Positions 15,383-24,497 of a DNA stretch of 50,939 nucleotides are shown piece after piece. Numbering within the stretch: position 1 is the stretch's first letter; each line of letters begins with the position of its first letter. The position numbers were made by a program, and so were the translations under genes. The notes beneath the pieces were generated by a model. That model saw nothing but the letters and a program-made list of their open reading frames with translations. It made no database searches and was not told where the DNA came from. The stretch is taken from NCBI RefSeq assembly GCF_002954775.1, contig NZ_PJME01000060.1, positions 1-50,939 on the forward strand, given 5' to 3'. This stretch comes from Streptomyces geranii. Its GTDB lineage: Bacteria; Actinomycetota; Actinomycetes; Streptomycetales; Streptomycetaceae.

Positions 15383-17335
15383 CACGTTCTCCTCCGTGAC
15401 CACCTTCACCGGCACCATCACCGTCTTCTCGACCGACTTCCCCTCGGCGACCCGCAGCGCGTTCCGCACCGCGATCTTCCCCAGCTCCTTGGGCTGTTGG
15501 GCGACCGACGCGTACAACGACCCGTCCGCGACCGCCTTCAGCCCGTCCGGCGTGCCGTCGAAGCCGATCACCGACACCGACTTGCCCGCCTTGCTGCCCA
15601 GCGCCTTGATCGCGCCGAGCGCCATCTCGTCGTTCTCGGCGAAGACACCGTTGATGTCGGGGTTGGCCTGGAGGAGATTCGTCATGACGTCCAGGCCCTT
15701 GGTGCGGTCCCAGTCGGCGGGCTGCTTGGCGACGACCTTGATGCCCGGGTAGGCCTTCAGCCCCTCGGTGAAGCCCGCGCCGCGCTCCCGGCTCGCGGAG
15801 GTGCCCGCCTGGCCCTGGAGGACGACGATCGTGCCCTGACCGCCCAGCTTCTCGGCGAGCGACTTCGCGGCCAGCACACCACCGGCGGTGTTGTCGGAGG
15901 CGACGAGCGTGTCCGTCTTCGCGCCGTTGACCGACCGGTCGACCGCGACGAGCGGGATGCCGGACTTGTTGACCGACCGCGCCGCCGGGCCCGTCGCGTC
16001 CGAGTCCACCGGGTTGACGATGATCGCCCCGAGGCCCGAACTGGTGAAGTTCTCCAGCTGGTTGGCCTGCTGCGAGGCGTCGTTCTGGGCGTCCGTGACG
16101 GTCAGGTCCACGCCCAGCTTCTTCGCCTCGGCCTGCGCACCGGCCCGGATCTGCACGAAGAAGGGGTTGTTGAGCGTCGACAGCGACAGCCCCACCTTCT
16201 GGGCCGACGCCGACGACGAACCGTTGTGCAGCAGTGAGGTCGCGCCCACGATCGCCGCCGCGACCACGGCCGCCAGCAGATACGTGAAGGCCTGCTTGCG
16301 CCGGTCACCACCACCCGACGTACCGGCCGCCACCGGAGTGGCCCCGCTCTTCCGCCGCACGGTGTCGAACAGCACGGCGAGCGCGATCACGACACCGATG
16401 ACGACCTGCTGCCAAAAGGCGGACACCGAAAGCAGGTTGAGCCCGTTGCGCAGCACCGCCAGGATCAGCGCACCGATCAGCGTCCCGGACGCCTTGCCGA
16501 TACCGCCCGCCAGCGAAGCCCCGCCGATGACGACAGCGGCGATGGCGTCCAGCTCGTACCCCTGCGCGGCCTGCGGCTGCGCCGACGACAGCCGCGACGC
16601 GAGCACGATGCCCGCGGCGGCGGCGAACAGCCCGGACAGCGCGTAGATCGCCAGCTTCTGCTTCTTCACCCGCAGCCCGGACAGCCGGGCCGCCTCCTCG
16701 TTGCCGCCGATCGCGTACATGGAGCGCCCCAGGTACGTACGGGCGAGGATGAACGCCGTGACGAGCCCCATGGCCACCATCACCAGCACGGGCACCGGCA
16801 GCCAGCCGCCCAGCGTGTCGCCGAGGTGCGAGACCGACTCGGGGAACGCGATCGGCGACCCCTGCGAGATCACCAGCGACAGCCCGCGCGCCACCGACAG
16901 CATGGCGAGCGTCGCGATGAACGGCGGCAGTTTCCCGTACGAGATCAGGAAACCGTTGACCAGACCGCACGCGATGCCGGTGACGACGGCCAGGACGACG
17001 GCTATCGCGACCGGTACGCCCTCCGAAGTCGCCGCCCAGGCAAGGACGGTGGCCGACAGCGCGGCGACCGAGCCGACCGACAGGTCGATGCCCGCCGAGA
17101 CGATGACGAAGGTGACGCCGAAGGCGAGGACGGCGGTCACGGCCGCCTGGACGCCGACGTTGAGCAGGTTGTCCGTCGTCAGGAAGTCGCCGGACAGGGC
17201 CGACATCGCGATGACGAGGACGATGAGCGCGGTCAGCGCGCCGTTGTCGAGCAGGACGCGGCGCAGGCCGCTCGCGGCGCCACTCGCGCCCGCGCCACTC
17301 GCACCCGTGTCGCTCTTGAGCGTGTCAGTGGCCAC
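15365..17335 (-). CDS. Ribose ABC transporter permease fused to its substrate-binding protein
   Basis: 656 residues from GTG 17335, chosen for AAGGGGAGGG just upstream. Roughly residues 25-330 are an RbsC permease: multiple membrane segments and SAGIDLSVGSVAALSA and VVIGGASLAGGIGKASGTLI loops. A further membrane segment (LLAAVVAAAIVGATSLL) near 350-370 leads into an RbsB-type periplasmic-binding domain, from AQKVGLSLSTLNNPFFVQIR to the end. The binding protein is therefore tethered outside by the permease instead of being a free lipoprotein. The gene overlaps rbsA by 11 bases. Imports ribose or a close pentose with RbsA. Confidence 0.93.
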   Translation of the reverse strand: MATDTLKSDTGASGAGASGAASGLRRVLLDNGALTALIVLVIAMSALSGDFLTTDNLLNVGVQAAVTAVLAFGVTFVIVSAGIDLSVGSVAALSATVLAWAATSEGVPVAIAVVLAVVTGIACGLVNGFLISYGKLPPFIATLAMLSVARGLSLVISQGSPIAFPESVSHLGDTLGGWLPVPVLVMVAMGLVTAFILARTYLGRSMYAIGGNEEAARLSGLRVKKQKLAIYALSGLFAAAAGIVLASRLSSAQPQAAQGYELDAIAAVVIGGASLAGGIGKASGTLIGALILAVLRNGLNLLSVSAFWQQVVIGVVIALAVLFDTVRRKSGATPVAAGTSGGGDRRKQAFTYLLAAVVAAAIVGATSLLHNGSSSASAQKVGLSLSTLNNPFFVQIRAGAQAEAKKLGVDLTVTDAQNDASQQANQLENFTSSGLGAIIVNPVDSDATGPAARSVNKSGIPLVAVDRSVNGAKTDTLVASDNTAGGVLAAKSLAEKLGGQGTIVVLQGQAGTSASRERGAGFTEGLKAYPGIKVVAKQPADWDRTKGLDVMTNLLQANPDINGVFAENDEMALGAIKALGSKAGKSVSVIGFDGTPDGLKAVADGSLYASVAQQPKELGKIAVRNALRVAEGKSVEKTVMVPVKVVTEENVAEFSG

Positions 17336-18851
17336 GAGAGCCCTCCCCTTCACCGGAGTTGATGTTCGTGCTGACGGCGAGCGCCATCACGGAGTCCTGG
17401 GTGGCCTCGGCGGCCGTGAGTTCACCGGCGATCCGGCCCTGAGCCATCACCAGCACCCGGTCGCTCATCCCGAGCACCTCGGGCAGATCGCTGGAGATCA
17501 TCAGTACGGCGGCCCCTGCGGCCGTCAGTTCGTTGATCAGCTGGTAGATCTCGACCTTGGCGCCGACGTCGATCCCGCGCGTCGGCTCGTCGAGGATCAG
17601 CACCTTGGTGTTCGCCAGCAGCCACTTGCCGATGACGACCTTCTGCTGGTTGCCGCCGGAGAGCGTGCGCACATGCTGGCCGAGCCCGGCCATCCGTACG
17701 CCCAGCTGCTCGGCGACCTTCGCGGCGGCGGCCCGCTGCCCCCTGAGGTCGACCAGGCCGCCTTTGGTCGCGGCCCGCAGGGTGACGAGACCGAGGTTCT
17801 CCTCGACGGAGGCGTCGAGCACCAGCCCCTGCCCCTTGCGGTCCTCGGGCACGAGCCCGATCCCGGCGGCCATGGCGGCCCCGACATCGCTCCCGCGCAC
17901 CTCGGCCCCCGCGACGGACACGGACCCCCTGTCGTACGGATCGGCGCCGAACACGGCCCGCGCGACCTCCGTACGCCCGGCCCCGACCAGCCCCGCGATC
18001 CCGACGACCTCACCGGCCCGCACCTCGAAGCTCACCCCGTGGAACACACCGTCCCGGGTGAGCCCCTCGACCCTGAGAAGGGCGTCCCCGGCCTCGGCAC
18101 GCTCCCGCGGGTACTGCTGTTCGATCGACCGCCCGACCATCAGTCGTACGAGTTCGTCCTCGGGCGTGTTGGCAGGCACCTGCCCGACGCTCTTGCCGTC
18201 CCGGATGACGGTCACCCGGTCCCCCAGGGCGGCGATCTCCTCCAGGTGATGGGTGATGAAGACGATCCCGACGCCGTCCTCGCGCAGACCGCGCACGATC
18301 GCGAACAGCTTCTCGACCTCCTCGGAGGTGAGCACGGCGGTCGGCTCGTCCATGATCAGCACGCGCGCGTTCAGGCTCAGCGCCTTCGCGATCTCGACCA
18401 TCTGGAGCCGCGCGATCCCGAGTTCACGCACACGCGCGCGTGGAGACACGTTCACGCCGACCCGCTCAAGCAGCGCGGCGGCCTCGGCCTCCATCCGCTT
18501 GCGGTCGATCATCCCGTAGCGGCGCGGCTGCCGCCCCAGGAAGATGTTCTCGGCGACCGTCAGATCGGGGACGAGGTTGAACTCCTGGTAGATGGTGGCG
18601 ATCCCGAGCCGCTCGGAATCCTGCGCCCCCTGGATACGGGTCTCCTCGCCGTCGACGAGGATGCGGCCGGCATCGGGGCGGTAGGCGCCGGAGAGCATCT
18701 TGATGAGGGTGCTCTTGCCCGCGCCGTTCTCACCGAGCAGTACGTGCACCTCGCCCCGGCGCAGCTCGAAGTCGACGCCGTCCAGCGCGACCACACCGGG
18801 GAAGGACTTCCGTATGCCTTCGATGCGCAGCAACTCTTCCGGGTCGCTCAC
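17325..18851 (-). CDS. rbsA: Ribose ABC transporter ATP-binding protein
   Basis: 508 residues with two ABC domains. The first has Walker A GENGAGKST (about 40-48), VRELGIARLQMVEIAKAL in the signature region and Walker B VLIMDEPTA. The second has the degenerate Walker A GLVGAGRTEV seen in sugar importers, signature TLSGGNQQKV and VLILDEPTRGIDVGAK. Start GTG 18851 overlaps the regulator stop by 4 bases. It powers pentose import with the fused permease/binding protein. Confidence 0.95.
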   Translation of the reverse strand: MSDPEELLRIEGIRKSFPGVVALDGVDFELRRGEVHVLLGENGAGKSTLIKMLSGAYRPDAGRILVDGEETRIQGAQDSERLGIATIYQEFNLVPDLTVAENIFLGRQPRRYGMIDRKRMEAEAAALLERVGVNVSPRARVRELGIARLQMVEIAKALSLNARVLIMDEPTAVLTSEEVEKLFAIVRGLREDGVGIVFITHHLEEIAALGDRVTVIRDGKSVGQVPANTPEDELVRLMVGRSIEQQYPRERAEAGDALLRVEGLTRDGVFHGVSFEVRAGEVVGIAGLVGAGRTEVARAVFGADPYDRGSVSVAGAEVRGSDVGAAMAAGIGLVPEDRKGQGLVLDASVEENLGLVTLRAATKGGLVDLRGQRAAAAKVAEQLGVRMAGLGQHVRTLSGGNQQKVVIGKWLLANTKVLILDEPTRGIDVGAKVEIYQLINELTAAGAAVLMISSDLPEVLGMSDRVLVMAQGRIAGELTAAEATQDSVMALAVSTNINSGEGEGSRGH

Positions 18852-19891
18852 GGCTGACTCCTGTTCGTAGCGGAGGGCTCTGCAGGGGGAGTTGCGGGGG
18901 CCGGTTCACCGCACGACCGCCGTACGACGAGCCACGCGGCCAGCGTCACCGACTGCGGGGGCCGCCCCTCGATGACGTCGACCAGCGCCCGGACGGCGGC
19001 CCGCCCCAGCTCGCCGGTCGGCTGTGCGACGGCCGTGACCGGCGGATCGGTGTGCACGAACCACGGGATGTCGTCGAAGGCCGCGAGCGCGATGTCCTCG
19101 GGAACCCGCATCCCGCGCGCGCGTACGGCGTCCAGCGCGCCCAGCGCCATCAGGTTGTCGGCCGCGAACACGACCTCGGGCGGCTCGGCCAGGTCGAGGA
19201 AGGCGTCCGTCGCCCGGCGCCCGCTCTCGGCCTGGAAGTCGCCCTGCCCTATGTAGGCGTCGGGCAGCGGCAGCCCGTACTCGGCCAGGGCCTCCCGGAA
19301 GGCCTCGACGCGCTCGCTGCCGGTCGTGGTGGCCGCCGGGCCCGCGATGATCGCGAGCCGCCGGTGCCCGAGCCCGTGCAGATGCGCGACGAGGTCCCGG
19401 ACCGCCGGACGCCCGTCCGCCCGCACGACCGGCACGTCCACGCCCGGGATCCAGCGGTCCACGAAGACCATCGGGGTCCCCGCGCGCGCGGCGTCCAGCA
19501 TCAGCGGGGAGCCGCCGTCGGTGGGGGAGACGAGCAGACCGTCGATACGGCGGTCCAGCAGGGTCCGTACGTGGTGGTCCTGGAGGTCGGGGCGTTCGTC
19601 GGCGTTGCCGAAGATCACGCTGTAGCCGAGGGCACGCGCCTCCTCCTCGACCGAGCGGGCCAGCTCGGTGAAGTAGGGGTTCATCACGTCGCTGATGACC
19701 AGGCCGAGGGTGCGGGTCTGGTCGGTGCGCAGGGAGCGGGCGACGGCGTTCGGGCGGTAGCCCAGCGCCTCGACGGCGGCCAGCACGCGCGTGCGTGCGT
19801 CGACACTGACCGACGGATGGTCGTTCAGGACCCGCGACACCGTGGCGACGGAGACCCCCGCCTCGGCAGCGACGTCCTTGATGCTCGCCAT
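18848..19891 (-). CDS. rbsR: LacI-family ribose operon repressor
   Basis: 347 residues. The HTH MASIKDVAAEAGVSVATVSR is canonical and is followed by a periplasmic-binding-like sensor domain ending near FDDIPWFVHTDPPVTAVAQP. It is the first gene of the operon rbsR-rbsA-rbsCB-rbsK-rbsD and is coupled to rbsA by a GTGA overlap, so it controls its own expression with the transporter. Two matching operator-like sites lie 18-66 bases upstream of its start. Ribose or ribose-phosphate as inducer is expected from the family. Confidence 0.92.
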   Translation of the reverse strand: MASIKDVAAEAGVSVATVSRVLNDHPSVSVDARTRVLAAVEALGYRPNAVARSLRTDQTRTLGLVISDVMNPYFTELARSVEEEARALGYSVIFGNADERPDLQDHHVRTLLDRRIDGLLVSPTDGGSPLMLDAARAGTPMVFVDRWIPGVDVPVVRADGRPAVRDLVAHLHGLGHRRLAIIAGPAATTTGSERVEAFREALAEYGLPLPDAYIGQGDFQAESGRRATDAFLDLAEPPEVVFAADNLMALGALDAVRARGMRVPEDIALAAFDDIPWFVHTDPPVTAVAQPTGELGRAAVRALVDVIEGRPPQSVTLAAWLVVRRSCGEPAPATPPAEPSATNRSQP

Positions 19892-19909
19892 CGCCGCTCC
19901 ACCTCCTCG

Positions 19910-19957
19910 TGGAATCGATTACACGTCCATGTGCACGACGATTGGAATCGATTACAC
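19910..19957. promoter_or_regulatory. Twin RbsR operator sites
   Basis: The 15-base sequence TGGAATCGATTACAC occurs twice, at 19910-19924 and 19943-19957, 33 bases apart (about three helical turns). Its core AATCGATT is palindromic and the outer bases are nearly so, as expected for a LacI-family dimer. The first copy is 18 bases upstream of the rbsR start, so binding would block or autoregulate the operon. Confidence 0.8.
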
Positions 19958-20012
19958 GGAGGTTAATCAAGCCCCCGGCCGCATCCCGAGACCGGATCGT
20001 GATGGAAGGGGG

Positions 20013-20062
20013 ATGTCCACAGACGACGAGGGATGTCCGCAGAACGACGGCGGTTGTCCACA
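20013..20062 (+). promoter_or_regulatory. Three DnaA-box-like direct repeats
   Basis: ATGTCCACA (20013-20021), ATGTCCGCA (20033-20041) and TTGTCCACA (20054-20062) lie in direct orientation with 20- and 21-base periods. The last is an exact match to the preferred Streptomyces DnaA box as I recall it; the others differ by one or two bases. Each is embedded in a longer unit of the form GGnTGTCCnCAG. The group lies 42-91 bases upstream of the recD2 start. Confidence 0.65.
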
Positions 20063-20103
20063 GGCCCCGGCGGGCTGTCGGTGCCGGGCGGTAGCGTCGG
20101 ATC

Positions 20104-22362
20104 ATGTCGATGCGGGCGGGCGGTGCGAAGGGGACGGCACAGGGGGAGCGGCGCCTGGCCGTCCTCGAAGGCGTCCTGGAGCGGATCACTTACGCCAACG
20201 AGGAGAACGGCTACACGGTCGCCCGGGTGGACACCGGCCGGGGCGCCGGAGACCTCCTCACCGTCGTGGGCTCGCTGCTCGGCGCCCAGGTCGGCGAGTC
20301 CCTGCGGATGGAGGGCCGCTGGGGCTCCCACCAGCAGTACGGCAAGCAGTTCACGGTCGAGAACTACACGACGGTCCTGCCCGCCACCGTCCAGGGCATC
20401 CGCCGCTATCTCGGCTCGGGCCTGGTCAAGGGCATCGGGCCGATCTTCGCCGACCGGATCACCCAGCACTTCGGCCTGGACACCCTGCGGATCATCGAGG
20501 AGGAGATCAAGCGGCTCATCGAGGTGCCGGGTCTCGGCCCCAAGCGGACGAAGAAGATCGCCGAGGCCTGGGAGGAGCAGAAGGCGATCAAGGAGGTCAT
20601 GCTCTTCCTCCAGAGCGTCGAGGTCTCCACGTCCATCGCCGTGCGCATCTACAAGAAGTACGGCGACGCCTCGATCTCGGTCGTGAAGAACCAGCCCTAC
20701 CGCCTCGCCTCCGACGTCTGGGGCATCGGCTTCCTCACCGCCGACAAGATCGCCCAGTCCGTCGGCATCCCGCACGACAGCCCCGAGCGCGTCAAGGCGG
20801 GCCTCCAGTACGCCCTTTCGCAGTCCACCGACCAGGGCCACTGCTATCTCCCCGAGGAACGCCTGATCGCGGACGCGGTGAAGCTCCTCCAGGTCGACAC
20901 GGGCCTGGTCATCGAGTGCCTCGCCGAACTCGCCCTGCCGGACGAGGACTCCGGCGACCCCGGGGTCGTACGGGAGAAGGTCCCCGGCCCGGACGGCGAG
21001 GAGGTCACCGCGGTCTACCTGGTCCCCTTCCACCGCGCCGAGGTCTCCCTCGCCGCCCAGCTGTCCCGCCTCCTGCGCACCGCCGAGGACCGTATGCCCG
21101 CCTTCCACGACGTGGCCTGGGACAAGGCCCTGCAGTGGCTCCAGGGGCGTACGGGGGCCGATCTCGCCCCCGAGCAGGAGGCGGCCGTCCGGCTCGCGCT
21201 GACGCGGAAGGTCGCCGTCCTCACCGGCGGACCGGGCTGCGGCAAGTCCTTCACGGTCCGCTCGATCGTGGAGCTGGCCCGCGCCAAGAAGGCCAGGGTC
21301 GTCCTCGCCGCCCCGACCGGCCGCGCCGCCAAGCGCCTCGCCGAACTCACCGGCGCCGAGGCCTCCACCGTCCACCGCCTGCTCGAACTGAAGCCGGGTG
21401 GGGACGCGGCCTACGACAAGGACCGCCCGCTGGACGCCGACCTGGTGGTCGTGGACGAGGCCTCGATGCTGGACCTGCTGCTCGCCAACAAGCTGGCGAA
21501 GGCGGTCGCGCCGGGCGCGCACCTGCTGTTCGTCGGGGACGTGGACCAACTCCCCAGCGTCGGCGCGGGAGAAGTCCTGCGGGACCTGCTCGCCGAGGGC
21601 AGCCCGGTCCCCGCGGTCCGCCTCACCAAGGTCTTCCGGCAGGCCCAGCAGTCGGGCGTGGTGACGAACGCGCACCGGATCAACTCCGGGCAGCACCCGG
21701 TCACCGACGGCATGAAGGACTTCTTCCTCTTCGTCGAGGACGACACCGAGGAGGCCGGCCGCCTCACCGTCGACGTGGCCGCACGGCGAATTCCGGCCAA
21801 GTTCGGCCTCGATCCCCGGCGGGACGTCCAGGTGCTCGCGCCGATGCACCGGGGTCCCGCGGGCGCCGGCAACCTCAACGGGCTGCTCCAGCAGGCGATC
21901 ACACCGGGCCGCCCGGACCTCCCCGAGAAGCGGTTCGGCGGCCGGGTCTTCCGGGTCGGCGACAAGGTCACCCAGATCCGCAACAACTACGACAAGGGCG
22001 AGAACGGCGTCTTCAACGGCACGGTCGGCGTCGTGACGTCGTTGGACGAGGTGGAACAGCGCCTCACGGTGCTGACGGACGAGGACGAGGAGGTGCCGTA
22101 CGACTTCGACGAGCTGGACGAACTCACCCACGCCTACGCCGTGACCATCCACCGCTCCCAGGGCAGCGAGTACCCCGCGGTGGTCGTCCCGGTGACCACG
22201 GGCGCGTGGATGATGCTCCAGCGCAACCTTTTGTATACGGCCGTCACCCGGGCGAAGAAACTCGTCGTCCTGGTCGGTTCACGCAAGGCGATAGGCCAGG
22301 CGGTGCGCACGGTGTCGGCGGGACGGCGCTGCACGGCACTGGACTTCAGGCTGCGCTCGTAG
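20104..22362 (+). CDS. recD2: RecD2-type SF1B DNA helicase
   Basis: 752 residues, the normal RecD2 length. An N-terminal OB-like region and tandem helix-hairpin-helix motifs (LVKGIGPIFADRI, IEVPGLGPKRTKKI) precede the helicase core. Walker A is GGPGCGKSF (about 374-382), Walker B VVVDEAS (about 447-453), GDVDQLPSVGAGEVL is motif III, and the C-terminal DELTHAYAVTIHRSQGSEYP and TAVTRAKKLVVLVG are motifs V/VI. It is a 5'-3' helicase acting in repair or replication-associated processing, not a RecBCD subunit. Monocistronic, with DnaA-box-like repeats just upstream. Confidence 0.95.
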   Translation: MSMRAGGAKGTAQGERRLAVLEGVLERITYANEENGYTVARVDTGRGAGDLLTVVGSLLGAQVGESLRMEGRWGSHQQYGKQFTVENYTTVLPATVQGIRRYLGSGLVKGIGPIFADRITQHFGLDTLRIIEEEIKRLIEVPGLGPKRTKKIAEAWEEQKAIKEVMLFLQSVEVSTSIAVRIYKKYGDASISVVKNQPYRLASDVWGIGFLTADKIAQSVGIPHDSPERVKAGLQYALSQSTDQGHCYLPEERLIADAVKLLQVDTGLVIECLAELALPDEDSGDPGVVREKVPGPDGEEVTAVYLVPFHRAEVSLAAQLSRLLRTAEDRMPAFHDVAWDKALQWLQGRTGADLAPEQEAAVRLALTRKVAVLTGGPGCGKSFTVRSIVELARAKKARVVLAAPTGRAAKRLAELTGAEASTVHRLLELKPGGDAAYDKDRPLDADLVVVDEASMLDLLLANKLAKAVAPGAHLLFVGDVDQLPSVGAGEVLRDLLAEGSPVPAVRLTKVFRQAQQSGVVTNAHRINSGQHPVTDGMKDFFLFVEDDTEEAGRLTVDVAARRIPAKFGLDPRRDVQVLAPMHRGPAGAGNLNGLLQQAITPGRPDLPEKRFGGRVFRVGDKVTQIRNNYDKGENGVFNGTVGVVTSLDEVEQRLTVLTDEDEEVPYDFDELDELTHAYAVTIHRSQGSEYPAVVVPVTTGAWMMLQRNLLYTAVTRAKKLVVLVGSRKAIGQAVRTVSAGRRCTALDFRLRS

Positions 22363-22475
22363 CCGGAGCGGCCGTTCCAGGGGCCGGAGTGATCGCGAAA
22401 AATGATCGATCAAATGAGTCACAAAGGTCACAGGACACTTCCGGAACCAGGGCGAAGAGGGGCAGGATGATTACG

Positions 22476-22498
22476 TTGGCGGCACTCAGTGCCGCCAA
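22476..22498. promoter_or_regulatory. Inverted repeat upstream of citrate synthase
   Basis: TTGGCGGCA and TGCCGCCAA form a perfect 9-bp inverted repeat around CTCAG, 106-128 bases upstream of the gltA start. It could be an operator or a leader hairpin. The remainder of the 22363-22603 gap shows only the palindrome TGATCGATCA near 22402 and no gene. Confidence 0.5.
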
Positions 22499-22603
22499 TA
22501 GGCCCAATGGTCGACCCCGAGTGCACTCTCCTGCGCCAAATGGGGGATGGTAGAGACAGTCAGGGCACCTCGAAGAAGAGGCACAACGTCGGTGAGGGAT
22601 GAC

Positions 22604-23902
<1,299 letters not shown>

Positions 23903-23916
23903 AAAGCCGGAAAAGC

Positions 23917-23969
23917 GGAAGGCGCCCTGCCGACGGTCCCCCCACGGGCCGGCGTACAGGGCGCCTTCC
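23917..23969 (+). terminator. Citrate synthase terminator
   Basis: GGAAGGCGCCCTG pairs perfectly over 13 bp with CAGGGCGCCTTCC across a 27-base loop, starting 15 bases after the gltA stop. No T-run follows, as is usual in Streptomyces. Confidence 0.85.
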
Positions 23970-24350
23970 CATGTCCCGGTGCGGATTCCCCCCACGGGAT
24001 CCGGCCGGGCGTTCGAGAGGACAGCGCCTGAATTCGCTATCACTGGTGTTGCTGTGCGGGCCGCCGGGGCAGCCGTTGTTGTACTGAGCAGAACGAGCAA
24101 AACTCGTCGCACTCCTGCGGTGTGCGGTCTGCCGGGACGCGCACGCTGGGGTGGGCCGCTCAAGCTTCCCGGTGTACGTGTCCCGGCAACGCATCTCCGA
24201 GGACGTCCCCCAAGACACCCTCAGACGTCAGCCCGCGCCCCCCAAGACGCTGGTCTGACATCGCCAACTTAGACCTTTGAAGCCCTTCGATGGTTACGTT
24301 CACACCACTGTGATCTGCGTCTCCCGCATCGGTCCCCTGAATACGCCAGA

Positions 24351-24462
24351 TCCCGGTTGTCGCGACCGGGACCCAAGCGTAAGGATGATGCGCGAGCCTT
24401 GTGAAGAGCTTATGTGAGGCTCGCGTGGGACTCCATAGGGACTTAGGCAACGACTTGGTCGT
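24351..24462. other. Run of hairpins in a gene-free gap
   Basis: The 23970-24497 gap has no credible gene. Within it lie three consecutive inverted repeats: TCCCGGT/ACCGGGA (24351-24371), CGCGAGCCT/AGGCTCGCG (24391-24425) and ACGAC/GTCGT (24450-24462). The surrounding 240 bases are visibly less GC-rich than the genes. These could be the end of the copA transcript, a small RNA, or remnants of lost genes. Strand cannot be decided. Confidence 0.45.
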
Positions 24463-24497
24463 AACTGCCGGTAACTTCGGCCGTCCCGGGGCCGATG

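Noticed and set aside
20013..20062. Replication origin
   Set aside because: Only three DnaA-box-like sites and no dnaA, dnaN or gyrase genes; better treated as a regulatory or titration array.
19963..22152. Long minus-strand open frame opposite recD2
   Set aside because: Composition is typical of an antisense shadow and no domain is recognisable; recD2 on the plus strand is complete.
23979..24272. Possible 97-residue plus-strand protein after citrate synthase
   Set aside because: No ribosome site, shadow-like Arg/Pro composition and no recognisable family; the gap is better read as non-coding.
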